From the NCBI GenBank assembly GCA_040755155.1, contig JBFMBP010000155.1, forward strand, positions 1-43,516: DNA of 43,516 nt, given 5' to 3'. The stretch is from Candidatus Omnitrophota bacterium (GTDB lineage: Bacteria; Hinthialibacterota; Hinthialibacteria; Hinthialibacterales; Hinthialibacteraceae). Under the pieces are notes generated by a model that saw only the letters and a list, made by a program, of their open reading frames with translations, did no database searches and was not told the origin of the DNA. Positions 23,783-34,353 of the stretch are shown here, piece after piece. Positions within the stretch are counted from its first letter, which is position 1. Every line of letters starts with the position of its first letter. The position numbers and the translations under genes are program-made.

Positions 23783-25963
23783 ATGACGATTCATTTCAAT
23801 TTACGGGCGAAACTCTTATCGATTGGATTAATATTATCGGTCGCGCCTATGGTCATTACCCTCGTTCTTGTATTGAAATCGAACCAAAAGATGGAGAAAG
23901 CAGCGTCGGAAGAGTGCATCCAATTGGCGAGGGCGGACCTCGACCATATCGTCAAGGGCGTTTATGCCATGTGCCAAAGCCACGCCGAAGTTCTGCAACA
24001 AGCGGTAGACGCTTCTTTATCCGTAGCGGATAGCGTGATGAAAACCTACGGCGCCGTCAGTTTTTCTCCCAGCGAAATGGTTTCCTGGTCGGCCATCAAT
24101 CAATTTACGAAAGACGGCAGCGCGATCAACCTGCCCAAAATGATGGTGGGCAACGTCTGGCTCAAGCAAAATAAAGAGATCGACATAGACTCTCCTATCG
24201 TTGACGATGTGAAGAAGAAAGTAGGGGGAACTTGCACCATCTTCCAGCGGATGAACGAGGCGGGAGATATGCTCCGCGTCTGCACTAACGTTTTGAAACT
24301 GGATGGAACTAGGGCCATCGGCACTTATATTCCCAAAACCAATCCGGATGGCGCGCCCAATCCCGTCGTCGAAACCCTGCTCGCCGGCCGAACCTACAGA
24401 GGTTTGGCTTATGTCGTCAACGCATGGTATATAACGGCCTATGAACCGATATTCGATGGCGGCGGAAAAGTGATCGGTGCGCTCTATGTCGGCGTGCCCG
24501 AAACCGTCTCTCGGGAGATCAAAAATATCAAAATCGGCGAAAGCGGCTACGTATACGTCCTCGATTCCAAAGGAACCTACGTCATATCAAAAGAGGGAAA
24601 GCGAGATCAGCAAAATATATGGGATTCCAAAGACGATGCGGGCCGATTTTTCATTCAAGACATTTGCAAAATAGCCGTCAGTTTGAAACAAGACGAAATC
24701 GGCGAACAAATCTATCCTTGGAAGAACGAAGGCGAGGCGACGACTCGTTCCAAAATCGCCCGTATTATGTATTTCAAACCCTGGGATTGGATCATCGGCG
24801 CCGGAGCGTACGAAGACGAAATCTTTCGAGCGGAGAGAAAAATTTCCCAGATCGGCCGCACCAGCAATATCTTATTATCCATCGTTGCGGGCGTGAGCAT
24901 TCTCGCCGCCATATCGATCTGGTTCTTGGTGACGTTGGGAATTACCCGGAAAATCGGTTTCTCCGTAAGTCGGCTGGCCGAAACGACGGAGAACGTTACG
25001 ACGGCGGCGGACCATATCGCCCAATCCAGCCAACAGCTGGCCCAGTGCGCCAACGAACAGGCCTCCTCGTTGGAAGAGACGTCGGCTTCCTTGGAGGAAA
25101 TGTCCTCCATGACCAAGCAAAATGCGGAAAACGCCCGTCAGGCCGACGCCATGACGATGGATTTGCATAAATCCGCCGAAAGTTGCCGCGATTCGATGCG
25201 GAAGATGACGAAGGCGATTCAGCAAATCAAATCGTCCTCCGATGAAACGGCGCATATCGTCAAGACGATCGACGAGATCGCCTTTCAAACTAATCTGCTG
25301 GCATTGAATGCGGCCGTGGAAGCGGCCCGCGCGGGCGAGGCGGGCAAGGGATTCGCCGTCGTGGCCGAAGAAGTGCGCAACCTGGCTCAACGCAGCGCCA
25401 AAGCCGCCCAGAACACGTCGAAACTCATCGAAGAATCGCAAAAGAATGCGGAGCACGGCGTTTCCGTTTCGGATGAAGTGGCGGACATTTTGGAAAAAAT
25501 CGCCTCCGGAATTCAACGGGTAACCCAGCATATCGCGGAGGTATCCTCCGCCAGCAACGAACAGGCTCAAGGCATCGGACAGATCAACGAAGCCGTGATG
25601 CAAATGGATAAAATCACGCAATCCAATACGGCTTCCGCCGAAGAATCCGCCGCCGCCAGCGATGAACTTTCCGCCCAAGCCAAGTATCTCAGCGATACGA
25701 TGAAAACCCTTGTTTCCTTGATCGGCGATCAAACAGCCCAAAAAACAATGGTGAACGAATGGGAACGCGGGAGAAAAGACAAGACGGGAAAGGATAAACA
25801 AGCGTTCCAGAAACGCCAACCCCTTATGCTGCGCCAAGAGACCAAGGAAAGAAAACAATTGCCGTTATCAAAGAAAAATTCCCAGAAACTCAGCCCGGAT
25901 GAGAGAAAAAATCTCCGTCCGGAAGACGTGATTCCGCTGGATGACGATTTTGGGGATTTTTAA
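23783..25963 (+). CDS. Methyl-accepting chemotaxis protein with Cache sensor domain
   Basis: A 726-residue chemoreceptor; the ATG at 23783 behind GGGAGA is preferred to a GTG at 23750. TM1 is at about residues 8-28. A large periplasmic region follows with the Cache 3/Cache 2-type pattern: [49 protein letters not shown], then [18 protein letters not shown]2 is at about 365-390. The cytoplasmic part has the MCP hairpin with [25 protein letters not shown] at the tip. There is no obvious full HAMP and no NWETF-type tail. It presumably senses a small organic ligand and signals through the flanking CheA and CheW. Confidence 0.92.
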   Translation: MTIHFNLRAKLLSIGLILSVAPMVITLVLVLKSNQKMEKAASEECIQLARADLDHIVKGVYAMCQSHAEVLQQAVDASLSVADSVMKTYGAVSFSPSEMVSWSAINQFTKDGSAINLPKMMVGNVWLKQNKEIDIDSPIVDDVKKKVGGTCTIFQRMNEAGDMLRVCTNVLKLDGTRAIGTYIPKTNPDGAPNPVVETLLAGRTYRGLAYVVNAWYITAYEPIFDGGGKVIGALYVGVPETVSREIKNIKIGESGYVYVLDSKGTYVISKEGKRDQQNIWDSKDDAGRFFIQDICKIAVSLKQDEIGEQIYPWKNEGEATTRSKIARIMYFKPWDWIIGAGAYEDEIFRAERKISQIGRTSNILLSIVAGVSILAAISIWFLVTLGITRKIGFSVSRLAETTENVTTAADHIAQSSQQLAQCANEQASSLEETSASLEEMSSMTKQNAENARQADAMTMDLHKSAESCRDSMRKMTKAIQQIKSSSDETAHIVKTIDEIAFQTNLLALNAAVEAARAGEAGKGFAVVAEEVRNLAQRSAKAAQNTSKLIEESQKNAEHGVSVSDEVADILEKIASGIQRVTQHIAEVSSASNEQAQGIGQINEAVMQMDKITQSNTASAEESAAASDELSAQAKYLSDTMKTLVSLIGDQTAQKTMVNEWERGRKDKTGKDKQAFQKRQPLMLRQETKERKQLPLSKKNSQKLSPDERKNLRPEDVIPLDDDFGDF

Positions 25964-25981
25964 GGAAAAGAAGTAACTAAG

Positions 25982-26137
25982 TAGAGGCTCTTGCAAAATT
26001 AATGAAATCCGTCTTAAAATTCTCCCCCCAAGATTGGGGGGAGTTAGAGGGGGTTGATTTTAATGGACTTATGTCAACCCCCTCCTAACCTCCCCCAAGC
26101 TTGGGGGAGGAATAAAGGAATTTTGCAAGAGGCTCTA
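25982..26137. repeat. Fold-back (MITE-like) element with nested hairpins
   Basis: The 156-bp element ends in 19-base inverted repeats (25982-26000 and 26119-26137) with one mismatch. Inside are a C-run/G-run hairpin at about 26021-26042, an AGGGGGTTGA/TCAACCCCCT stem, and a second C/G hairpin around CCAAGCTTGG. The whole can fold into a three-armed structure. It has no open frame and lies between the MCP and cheX. Confidence 0.7.
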
Positions 26138-26194
26138 TATAAAACAAAAAAATAGAATCGATGCGATCGCAATAATTTTATTCTATTCGCGGGA

Positions 26195-26713
26195 ATGGGG
26201 ACTTTGAATAACAATTATATTAATCCATTCGTGGAAAGCGTTTGCGATTTTTTTTCCACCATGCTGGGCAGCGAAGTGAAGCGCGGCGACATACGACTTA
26301 CGCGCCGCCAACCTGTCGGCGCACGGGAAATCGCTGTTAAAATCCAATTTGCGGGAACGACCAATGGCATATTGGTCTTTTTTCTTCCCGCCGCTACGGC
26401 GATCGAAGTTGCGCATCGGTTCATCGGATTGGATATGGAAACCGTAGACGATTGCGTTTTGGACGCCGTCTCCGAGTTCGCCAATATTGTGGCGGGAGGC
26501 GCGAAATCGAGAATACAGGCGGGATTGAACGGTCCGCCCCTTGATCTTAGCCTTCCAGAAATCATTCGAGACAGCCATAATTTCACCCAAATTCTCTCCC
26601 GCTCCGCATGGCTGGAAGTTCCTTTCGCCAGTGAGATTGGACCTTTTGAAATCTTGATCCACCTTGAAATGAATAATCGAAAGAGGAGAAATGATGAAAG
26701 CGTTGATTGTTGA
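26195..26713 (+). CDS. cheX: CheX-like chemotaxis phosphatase
   Basis: A 172-residue protein. It starts like CheX (INPFVESVCDFFSTMLG) and has the central helix DAVSEFANIVAGGAKSRI with the E-x2-N active-site pair that removes phosphate from CheY in the CheC/CheX/FliY family. The last residues run into the cheY start (22-bp overlap), which supports translational coupling and a direct functional link. GGGA just before the ATG is a weak ribosome site. Confidence 0.82.
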   Translation: MGTLNNNYINPFVESVCDFFSTMLGSEVKRGDIRLTRRQPVGAREIAVKIQFAGTTNGILVFFLPAATAIEVAHRFIGLDMETVDDCVLDAVSEFANIVAGGAKSRIQAGLNGPPLDLSLPEIIRDSHNFTQILSRSAWLEVPFASEIGPFEILIHLEMNNRKRRNDESVDC

Positions 26714-27056
26714 CGATTCGGACGCCATGCGCAGGATTCTGATGCAATCTCTAATCCAGGCGGGCATTAACGAATTCGGACAAGCTTCCGACGGATTGGA
26801 AGCTATGGCCGAAGTCGAGAAAAATCAATACGACGTCATTTTAATGGATTGGAATATGCCAAAGATGTCCGGTTTGGAGGCATTGAAGAAAATCCGCGAT
26901 GCGGGAAAAACGATGCCGGTCATCATGGTTACGACGGAAGCGGAAAAAGGCCGAATCATCGAAGCGCTCAAAGCGGGCGCCAACAATTATATCGTGAAGC
27001 CGTTCAAAACGGACACGATTATCATCCGCGTTCAAGAGACGCTAGGGAAAAAATAA
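26694..27056 (+). CDS. cheY: Chemotaxis response regulator CheY
   Basis: A 120-residue single receiver domain. The second of two adjacent ATGs (26694) has the better spacing from AGAGGAG. Acidic pocket D7-D8, phospho-acceptor D52 in ILMDWNMP, the switch threonine in MVTTEAE and the lysine in VKPF are all present. It overlaps the cheX-like gene. The protein would carry the signal from CheA to the motor. Confidence 0.94.
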   Translation: MKALIVDDSDAMRRILMQSLIQAGINEFGQASDGLEAMAEVEKNQYDVILMDWNMPKMSGLEALKKIRDAGKTMPVIMVTTEAEKGRIIEALKAGANNYIVKPFKTDTIIIRVQETLGKK

Positions 27057-27202
27057 TCGAGCGTAGAATCCCCTACAGCATTTAACGCTAACGGACTGGA
27101 AATTGGATTCAAGGAGGCTCGACGATTCCCTTTCGACGCCGAGGCCAACGCGAATCGGCGGATGTTGTTACATTGAGCAAACGACTGAGGTGGTGAATTT
27201 TT

Positions 27203-28087
27203 TTGACCATTCAAACCTACAACGCCAATCTATTGAATCGTTTTCCGCAAGAATCTCAAAATCTTCCTTTTCGCTTTTCGGAGATGGACGCTGCTTCCTA
27301 CGAGCAGTTCCGAACCATCATCTACGAAAAAAGCGGCATCTCTCTAGGGACGGGGAAAGAGTCGTTGGTTTCCGCCCGCATCGCCAAAAGGATGCGCACT
27401 CTCGACCTAAAAGATTACAAAGCCTATCTCAACCACTTGTATTACGACGAAACCGGCGAGGAAATTTACAATCTCCTAGACGTCATTTCCACCAACGTTA
27501 CCAGTTTCTTTCGCCAACCTGACCACCTGGATTTTCTAAGCCAGGTTTTTTCCCAATGGATCGAAGAAGGCCGCAGCCGGTTTCGTTTTTGGTCTTCCGC
27601 CTGCGCTACGGGAGAAGAGCCGTATTCCTTAGCCATGAAACTTCTCGACGCGGCCGATAGACGGCGCGTCGACATTAAGATTCTCGCAACGGATATTTCC
27701 ACTCGAGTAATTAAAGAGGGAATGCAAGGACTCTACGAAAAAGAAAAACTGAAGCCGGTTCCCGGTTATTACATTCCGCAGTATTTCCAGGCGCTTCATG
27801 GAGAAGGAAAATCGTTTTACGAGATCAAGCCATTCGTGAAAGAATATATCCTATTCCGCAGGCTCAATTTATCCGCTCCCCCCTTTCCGATGCGTGGACC
27901 TTTCGACGCCGTTTTGTGCTGCAATGTTCTGATCTATTTCGACGACGCCGTGCGCAAAAGACTGCTGGAGAACATCCATCGGCTCCTAAAACCCGATGGA
28001 TATCTCTTTATCGGCTATTCGGAAAGCATAAAGCTTCTGGCGAATAACTTTCGCATGATTAAACCCTCTATATATATAAAAGAATGA
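27203..28087 (+). CDS. cheR: Chemotaxis methyltransferase CheR
   Basis: A 294-residue protein. The best start is TTG at 27203 behind GAGGTGG; the ATG of MDAASYEQFR, 27 codons in, is the alternative and would remove a poorly conserved leader. N-terminal helical CheR domain (KSGISLG.GKESLVSARIAKRM), then the SAM-binding domain (FRFWSSACATGEEPYSLAM) and an FDAVLCCNVLIYFD motif. It methylates glutamates of the chemoreceptors. Located between cheY and cheB. Confidence 0.93.
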   Translation: MTIQTYNANLLNRFPQESQNLPFRFSEMDAASYEQFRTIIYEKSGISLGTGKESLVSARIAKRMRTLDLKDYKAYLNHLYYDETGEEIYNLLDVISTNVTSFFRQPDHLDFLSQVFSQWIEEGRSRFRFWSSACATGEEPYSLAMKLLDAADRRRVDIKILATDISTRVIKEGMQGLYEKEKLKPVPGYYIPQYFQALHGEGKSFYEIKPFVKEYILFRRLNLSAPPFPMRGPFDAVLCCNVLIYFDDAVRKRLLENIHRLLKPDGYLFIGYSESIKLLANNFRMIKPSIYIKE

Positions 28088-28098
28088 GGATCCTAGAG

Positions 28099-28169
28099 AA
28101 AGATGGTTCGAGTTTTCGATCGGCCACTCAGGAATTTTTCGAGCATTCGTAAAAAACCTAACCATCTTT
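28099..28169. repeat. Inverted repeat between cheR and cheB
   Basis: Arms AAAGATGGTT (28099-28108) and AACCATCTTT (28160-28169) are perfect over 10 bp around a 51-base interior; a TATCTTTTT stretch follows on the plus strand. It could be a short mobile repeat or a long-loop terminator after cheR. Confidence 0.45.
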
Positions 28170-28202
28170 ATCTTTTTGAGGGATAACCGCGGCTTGATAT
28201 AA

Positions 28203-29279
<1,077 letters not shown>

Positions 29280-29340
29280 TCCGCTGTCAGAAATAAGAAA
29301 TAATCGGCCCAAATAACCCGTCTGTGAAATCGCCATTTCT

Positions 29341-30867
29341 TTACTCTTCCTGGCCGCGATAGGTCATAAGGCGATTCTCATCCACATAATCCGTCTTGAA
29401 CGTAGACATAGTCTGGGAAAGGGATGTCGATTGGGCGGCGTTTTCCTGGGTGGATTGGTCGATTTCAGATAAAGCTTTGTTGACCTGATCGATTCCCTGG
29501 GCCTGTTCGTTGGAAGCAACGGCGATTCCTTCGACGAGATTGGAGGCTTTTTTGCTTTTATCAGAAACATCGGAAAACGCTTCGCTTGTCGTCTTCAACA
29601 AATTGCCGCCATATTTGATTTTTTTCACCGTGTCTTCGATGAGCGCCGCCGTATTTTTCGCCGCTTCGGCGGATCGCATCGCCAGGTTGCGGACTTCATC
29701 GGCCACAACGGCGAAACCCTGCCCCGCTTCGCCCGCTCGCGCCGCTTCGACGGCCGCATTCAAGGCGAGAAGATTGGTCTGAAAAGCAATTTCATCGATC
29801 GTTTTTATGATTTTCGCCGTTTCGGCGCTTCCTTCCGAAAGTTCCTCCATCGATTTATTCAGCGAGAACATCGAACTGTCGGCCTGGTTGATTTCCTTGA
29901 TGATATTCTGCATGAGTTCGTTAGCTTCCTGAGCTTTGGAGGCGTTGTGCTTGGTCATGCTGGCGATCTGGTTGATGGAAGCGGAGGTTTGTTCCACGGC
30001 GCTGGCCTGTTCCGTCGCGCTGCTGCCTACGACGAAAGCCGCTTGTTGCGCTTGCGTAATTACGGCGTTCAGTTTTTCGATAAAAGAATTGAACAAGTTC
30101 GCTACGATGCCGATTTCGTCATGGCTCTTGATAGGGATGCGGCGCGTGAGGTCTCCTTCGTCCTGTTCGAAGAGTTGCAGTAAATTCACGAATTTTCCCA
30201 GAGGTGCGCCTACGAAGCGCCGCACAAGAATAAACATGGCGACGACGATGACGACGATGACGCCTAATATCGTATAAACGGAATTATGAAAGCTGCCTTC
30301 CTTCATGACGGCTATGGTAGCCGTCGCTTGCCGTTCGACGTCCGCCAAGGCCTTGGTCGAGAAGCGAAAATAGGTAGTGCCTCCATTTTCTCCCATTTTC
30401 CAGGCATTGTGGCAACGAATGCAATCTTGAACGACGGGTTGGGGCTGGAAGATTTCGATCGCTTCGCCAATATGCCGCATAATCATATCGGGATGGCTCA
30501 ACAAACGGTCTTTGAGGTCATCCGGCGCTTTTTTTCCGATATTGGCGGCGTCCGAGGAGTGTGTAACGACGCCATTGCGGTCGAATAAAGAGAATTCCAA
30601 CAATCCTTCCACTTCTTTTTGTTCTTGGAGCAGTTGAGTGAATTTCTTCATTTCACCCCTCTCCAAAGATCCGGCGATGGAACGGTCCACCGATTTGTAG
30701 ATATTTTTTGCGTTTGTCTCTTCCCGTTCGCGCAAAATACGGATGTTGCCGTCCGACAGGCCGGTGATTTGCTTCACCATGCTTTTATATTGGAGGAGTT
30801 GGGCAAACGTGACCACGACGATCAAGCCTGCCAAGAGCGATAAGATCAATTTCGTATGAATTCTCAT
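29341..30867 (-). CDS. Methyl-accepting chemotaxis protein with periplasmic haem-c motif, in hydrogenase operon
   Basis: A 508-residue chemoreceptor with TM1 at about 7-22 and TM2 at about 197-215. Its periplasmic domain contains C149-I-R-C152-H153, a c-type haem attachment motif, in a sequence like Tll0287-type haem sensor domains ([17 protein letters not shown], then [11 protein letters not shown]). A HAMP region follows TM2, then the signalling hairpin with the [25 protein letters not shown] tip. It begins 12 bases after the stop of the hydrogenase small-subunit gene, with GGAAGTGAG upstream, so it is the third gene of that operon. A redox- or hydrogen-sensing role is inferred from haem plus operon. 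Confidence 0.92.
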   Translation of the reverse strand: MRIHTKLILSLLAGLIVVVTFAQLLQYKSMVKQITGLSDGNIRILREREETNAKNIYKSVDRSIAGSLERGEMKKFTQLLQEQKEVEGLLEFSLFDRNGVVTHSSDAANIGKKAPDDLKDRLLSHPDMIMRHIGEAIEIFQPQPVVQDCIRCHNAWKMGENGGTTYFRFSTKALADVERQATATIAVMKEGSFHNSVYTILGVIVVIVVAMFILVRRFVGAPLGKFVNLLQLFEQDEGDLTRRIPIKSHDEIGIVANLFNSFIEKLNAVITQAQQAAFVVGSSATEQASAVEQTSASINQIASMTKHNASKAQEANELMQNIIKEINQADSSMFSLNKSMEELSEGSAETAKIIKTIDEIAFQTNLLALNAAVEAARAGEAGQGFAVVADEVRNLAMRSAEAAKNTAALIEDTVKKIKYGGNLLKTTSEAFSDVSDKSKKASNLVEGIAVASNEQAQGIDQVNKALSEIDQSTQENAAQSTSLSQTMSTFKTDYVDENRLMTYRGQEE

Positions 30868-30879
30868 GAGCTCACTTCC

Positions 30880-31794
30880 CTAGGCCTTGTTGGACTCGCC
30901 TTTCCGATAGAAGGGAAAGTCGGCTTTGGATGCGAAAGTTTCCGAAGCGCAGCCGATGCAAGGAGCGCCCGCCTTGATGCAAGTGTTGGTATGGGAGTTC
31001 CAATAGCGCAGCGTACAATCCGCATGAGTCTGCGGACCGAGGCATCCTAACTTAAAAAGACAGCCTTCGGAGGACAAGGTCTGGGCAAAGGACTCCCGCT
31101 CGTAATCGGCGAAGCGGGGACATTGTTCGTGGATCAGCCGGCCGTAAAACATCTTGGGACGATTAAAGCCGTCTAGTTCCGGCAGACCGAATTGGAGAAG
31201 ATGAACCAGCGTACCCGTCAACCAATCCGGATGGCAAGGACAGCCCGGCAGCCGGATAAGAGGCTTCGCTATTCCCTCGTTTTCCAGAAATCGGGGGACG
31301 CTGACGGCTCCGGTCGGATTATTCTCGGCGGCGGGAATGCCGCCAAACGCCGCGCAAGCCCCAATGGCGATGACGGCGTTTGCTTTTTGCGCGGAACGGG
31401 AAACCAGGCTGGCGATGGACTCTTCGCCCATTTTGCAGGCTTCCGGCATTCCCGCGGGAATGCTGCCTTCCACGACGAGATAAAATCCCCCCTCTTGAAT
31501 CATGCGATGAACGATCTCCATTCCAATCTCGCCCGTGGCGGTGGAAAGCGTCGAATGGAAGCGCAGAGAAATCGATCCCGTGAGTATTTCGGCGGGAGTG
31601 GGGCTGTCTGCGTTTAAAAAAGAAACGGAACAGCCAGAGCAGCTTTGACCTTGCAACCAAACGACCGGCGCCTGGCCGGCGGCCAGTTGTTCCAACGATT
31701 CCGCGATGCGGGGAGCGGCGGTTGCGCCCAGACCCATCATAGCGGCTAGTTTTACGCTCCGTTCCAAAAATTCCCGGCGGGTTATACGCGGCAT
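30880..31794 (-). CDS. [NiFe] hydrogenase small subunit, Tat-exported
   Basis: A 304-residue protein starting at 31792-31794 behind AAGGAG; a longer frame upstream lies within the large-subunit gene. A twin-arginine signal (TRREFLERS plus hydrophobic core) shows periplasmic export. Cluster ligands: proximal C52, C55, C147, C185; distal H222, C225, C245, C251; medial C260, C272, C279, C282. C272 stands where standard enzymes have a proline next to a [3Fe-4S] cluster, so the medial cluster is probably [4Fe-4S]. No C-terminal membrane helix, so it is soluble. It passes electrons from the nickel site outwards, perhaps to a haem. It lies 14 bp after the large-subunit gene. Confidence 0.95.
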   Translation of the reverse strand: MPRITRREFLERSVKLAAMMGLGATAAPRIAESLEQLAAGQAPVVWLQGQSCSGCSVSFLNADSPTPAEILTGSISLRFHSTLSTATGEIGMEIVHRMIQEGGFYLVVEGSIPAGMPEACKMGEESIASLVSRSAQKANAVIAIGACAAFGGIPAAENNPTGAVSVPRFLENEGIAKPLIRLPGCPCHPDWLTGTLVHLLQFGLPELDGFNRPKMFYGRLIHEQCPRFADYERESFAQTLSSEGCLFKLGCLGPQTHADCTLRYWNSHTNTCIKAGAPCIGCASETFASKADFPFYRKGESNKA

Positions 31795-31808
31795 GGGATC
31801 ACTCCTTC

Positions 31809-33323
31809 TCAATGTACGGCGCAGGCGATGCATGGATCGAACGAGCGCACGACGCGCGCCGCTTCGATCGGATTCTTTTCGTCGGCGATCGGCGTATTCA
31901 GTAACGCTTCTTCCACAGGCCCCCGCGCGCCGCGATCGTCGCGTGGAGAACAGTTCCACGTCGTAGGCACTACGCATTGGTAATTGGCGATGCGGCCGTC
32001 GCGAATTTCCAACCAATGGCCCAATGCTCCCCTCGGCGCTTCATGCAAACCGGCGCCCGTCGCCGATGGAGGAATCTCGAAATCGTGATAAGTGGGGGCG
32101 CCGGGCTTCAATTGTTCAACCCATTCCGCACATCGATCGGCGACGATTTTCGTCTCGATCGCCCGCGCCGCATGGCGTCCCAACGCGGAATTCAACACTT
32201 CCGGACCGCTGTAGAATCGAGTCAATACGGAATCGACCAAAGATTTCACAGCGGTATTTGTCCCTCTATGATAGGCGACGAGAATGCGGGCCAAGGGGCC
32301 AACTTCCATCGGTCTTCCGCCATAGCGAGGCGCTTTAAGCCAGGAATAGGCTCCGCTCTTTCCTGGCGCGGGAACCGTCGCGCCTTCCGAAGGACGCAAA
32401 CCGGAAGGAGACGAGAAGAAGGAGCTGCGGACGTCTTCGGCAATCTTGCCGGCTTCGAATTCTTCCAATTTTCCGTCGATCATCGCCCCGGGAGGGAAAA
32501 GCCGGGCGGCGCCATCGGACGATTCGGGGAAGACGCCGTAGGCGAGGTAGGCGCCGATGCCTTTGCCGATGCTGAAATAATCGGGAAAGACGCTCGCCAC
32601 AGCCAATACGTCGGGGATATAGCATTCATCGATAAAGGTTTGCACTTTTTTCAGTTTCGAACGATAAGCGGCGATTTTAACGGCGTCGATGGTTTCCGAT
32701 ACGCCGCCGGGAACCAGAGTGGCGGCGTGCGGCAATTTCCCGCCGAACAAAGCGGCCATTTGGTGAGCCAACGCCCGCATGTCGAGCGCTTCCAGATAAT
32801 GTTTGATGGCGGAGATATTGATTTCGGCGTCCGAAACGTATTGCGCATCGTATCGGGGCAGAAAAGGCGCAGCGGGATAAAGCGCTTTGGATTCCAATTG
32901 ATGCGTTACCCAATCTTTTAGACTGACTAATACGGCATCCTTGCCCTGATAATTCGCAATAGCGGCGATGTCGATGAAATCGAGCGCGCAAAGGTGATAA
33001 AAATGGATAATGTGCGATTGGATAAAGTTGGCGCCAAGGATCAAGTTTCGAGCCAGGCGCCCATTATTAGGAGGTTGTACGCCATAGGCGGCGTCCTGAG
33101 CAAGAATGGAAGCCACTCCGTGGGAAATAGGGCATACGCCGCAAATGCGTTGAGTAATTTGTTGGGCGTCCAACGGATGGCGCCCCCTTAGAATGACTTC
33201 AAAACCGCGAAACATTTCCCCGGAACTGAAAGCGTCCGTCACGCGGTTATTTTCCACCTCCACGCGAATGGCCAAATGGCCTTCGATTCTAGTAAGCGGA
33301 TCGATATGAACCGTCTTAGCCAT
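31809..33323 (-). CDS. [NiFe] hydrogenase large subunit lacking C-terminal maturation peptide
   Basis: A 504-residue catalytic subunit. It begins VHIDPLTRIEGH with the conserved glutamate, has the L1 motif R-I-C61-G-V-C64-P-I-S-H, and ends with L2 D496-P-C498-I-A-C501-A-V-H504. The TGA stop follows that histidine directly. Ordinary enzymes carry about 15 further residues that an endopeptidase removes after nickel loading; sensory HoxC/HupV-type subunits lack them, as this one does. The order large-then-small is reversed from the usual periplasmic operons. No endopeptidase, cytochrome b or HypC-F gene is in the window. GAGG about nine bases upstream serves as ribosome site. Confidence 0.95.
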   Translation of the reverse strand: MAKTVHIDPLTRIEGHLAIRVEVENNRVTDAFSSGEMFRGFEVILRGRHPLDAQQITQRICGVCPISHGVASILAQDAAYGVQPPNNGRLARNLILGANFIQSHIIHFYHLCALDFIDIAAIANYQGKDAVLVSLKDWVTHQLESKALYPAAPFLPRYDAQYVSDAEINISAIKHYLEALDMRALAHQMAALFGGKLPHAATLVPGGVSETIDAVKIAAYRSKLKKVQTFIDECYIPDVLAVASVFPDYFSIGKGIGAYLAYGVFPESSDGAARLFPPGAMIDGKLEEFEAGKIAEDVRSSFFSSPSGLRPSEGATVPAPGKSGAYSWLKAPRYGGRPMEVGPLARILVAYHRGTNTAVKSLVDSVLTRFYSGPEVLNSALGRHAARAIETKIVADRCAEWVEQLKPGAPTYHDFEIPPSATGAGLHEAPRGALGHWLEIRDGRIANYQCVVPTTWNCSPRDDRGARGPVEEALLNTPIADEKNPIEAARVVRSFDPCIACAVH

Positions 33324-33685
33324 GAGTTGCCGCCTCTTTTCCGTCTATATATCTCTTGATAAAAGAAAAGCGTTTCCGTTCCCAATTAAGAAATATTTTC
33401 GGCTTTTCCCTAATTTAAAAAGAAAAAATCTTCTTCTCTTTATATGAAATAAACATGACGTTTTTACGGATTAAGTATTATTTCTTAATAATAACAGAGA
33501 AAAGGGTTTATTTTATAGGGGCTGCGATCGGAATTATGTCGATAAATTTTCCGGATTTGGGCGTTATATAATCAAAATTCATTATCTCATGCCGCGCGTC
33601 TGAAATCGCGGGCATCGCATCCCTAAAAAACAAAAAAAATCATGGCGGGAACCTTTATCTCCGCTCCTTCGTATAAAGAGACGAA
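33324..33685. promoter_or_regulatory. AT-rich divergent intergenic region
   Basis: This separates the leftward hydrogenase operon from the rightward ECF sigma gene. It is notably AT-rich, and promoters for both directions are expected. A TATATA box about 30 bases upstream of the hydrogenase start on the minus strand is a candidate -10, without a convincing -35. No gene is supported. Confidence 0.45.
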
Positions 33686-34255
33686 ATGGATGAACGAGGC
33701 GAGGCGCAGGGTATGGAAGAATGGGTCGAACAGTGCCGCAACGGCCAGGCGAGCGTTTACGCCAAGGTCGTCAAGGCGCTGCAACCGAAAGTGCTGGGAT
33801 TTCTCTACCGCATGACCCAAAACCGCGAACTGGCGGAAGATATCGGTCAGGAAGCATTTTTACGCGCTTTCCGGCTTTTGGATCGATACGATCGGAAGAA
33901 GGCCGCCTTCTCCACCTGGTTGTTTACGCTGGCTCGAAACCTGTGCCTCGATGAGTTGCGTAAAAGCCGAATTCGTTCGGTCAGCCTGGAGGAGGCGGCC
34001 GCAATTCCAGCGGAATCGGAATCGAATCCGCATCGCGCCGTCCAGGAAAGGGAATGGGAGCAACGCATCGCCGAAGCAGTCGGACGATTGGAACCGGAAT
34101 ACCGGGAAGTCTTCGTCCTGCGGGAATATCAGAATCTGCCGCTTGAAGAGATTGTTCAAATCACCGGTTTTCCGTTGGGAACGATCAAATCCCGGCTGCA
34201 TCGGTCGCGTCTGCGGCTGCAAGAAATCCTGGCGCCGATGATGAACGACTTGTAA
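33686..34255 (+). CDS. ECF-type RNA polymerase sigma factor
   Basis: A 189-residue RpoE-like sigma factor. Region 2 is seen in VLGFLYRMTQNRELAEDIGQEAFLRAFR with AAFSTWLFTLARNLCLDELRK; region 4 in LPLEEIVQITGFPLGTIKSRLHRSR. Region 3 is absent, as in ECF factors. A downstream methionine at codon 10 is an alternative start. The next gene encodes a matching zinc-type anti-sigma factor. Its targets are unknown; the secreted protein and transporters that follow are candidates. Confidence 0.92.
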   Translation: MDERGEAQGMEEWVEQCRNGQASVYAKVVKALQPKVLGFLYRMTQNRELAEDIGQEAFLRAFRLLDRYDRKKAAFSTWLFTLARNLCLDELRKSRIRSVSLEEAAAIPAESESNPHRAVQEREWEQRIAEAVGRLEPEYREVFVLREYQNLPLEEIVQITGFPLGTIKSRLHRSRLRLQEILAPMMNDL

Positions 34256-34280
34256 AAACGGGACTGGGTGACAAGGAGCT

Positions 34281-34337
34281 GGGAGACTGGGAGACTATGT
34301 CCCCAAGTCTCAAAGTCCCAAAGTCTCACAGTCTCAA
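34281..34337. repeat. 8-bp repeat array with inverted halves
   Basis: Two copies of GGGAGACT (34281-34296) are followed by a short spacer and four units of AGTCTCAA type (34306-34337, with AGTCCCAA and AGTCTCAC variants). The halves are complementary, so the mRNA can form a hairpin ending about 16 bases before the anti-sigma start. Confidence 0.7.
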
Positions 34338-34353
34338 AAAAAAGGGGCGAATC

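Noticed and set aside
24875-25858. Long minus-strand open frame within the MCP gene
   Set aside because: It is the shadow of the conserved MCP signalling domain; its Gly/Phe/Arg-rich composition is typical of antisense frames.
31809-31811. TGA after the hydrogenase L2 histidine as a selenocysteine or readthrough codon
   Set aside because: Readthrough would add only eight unconserved residues before TAA and no SECIS-like hairpin is evident; the L2 cysteines are ordinary TGC codons.
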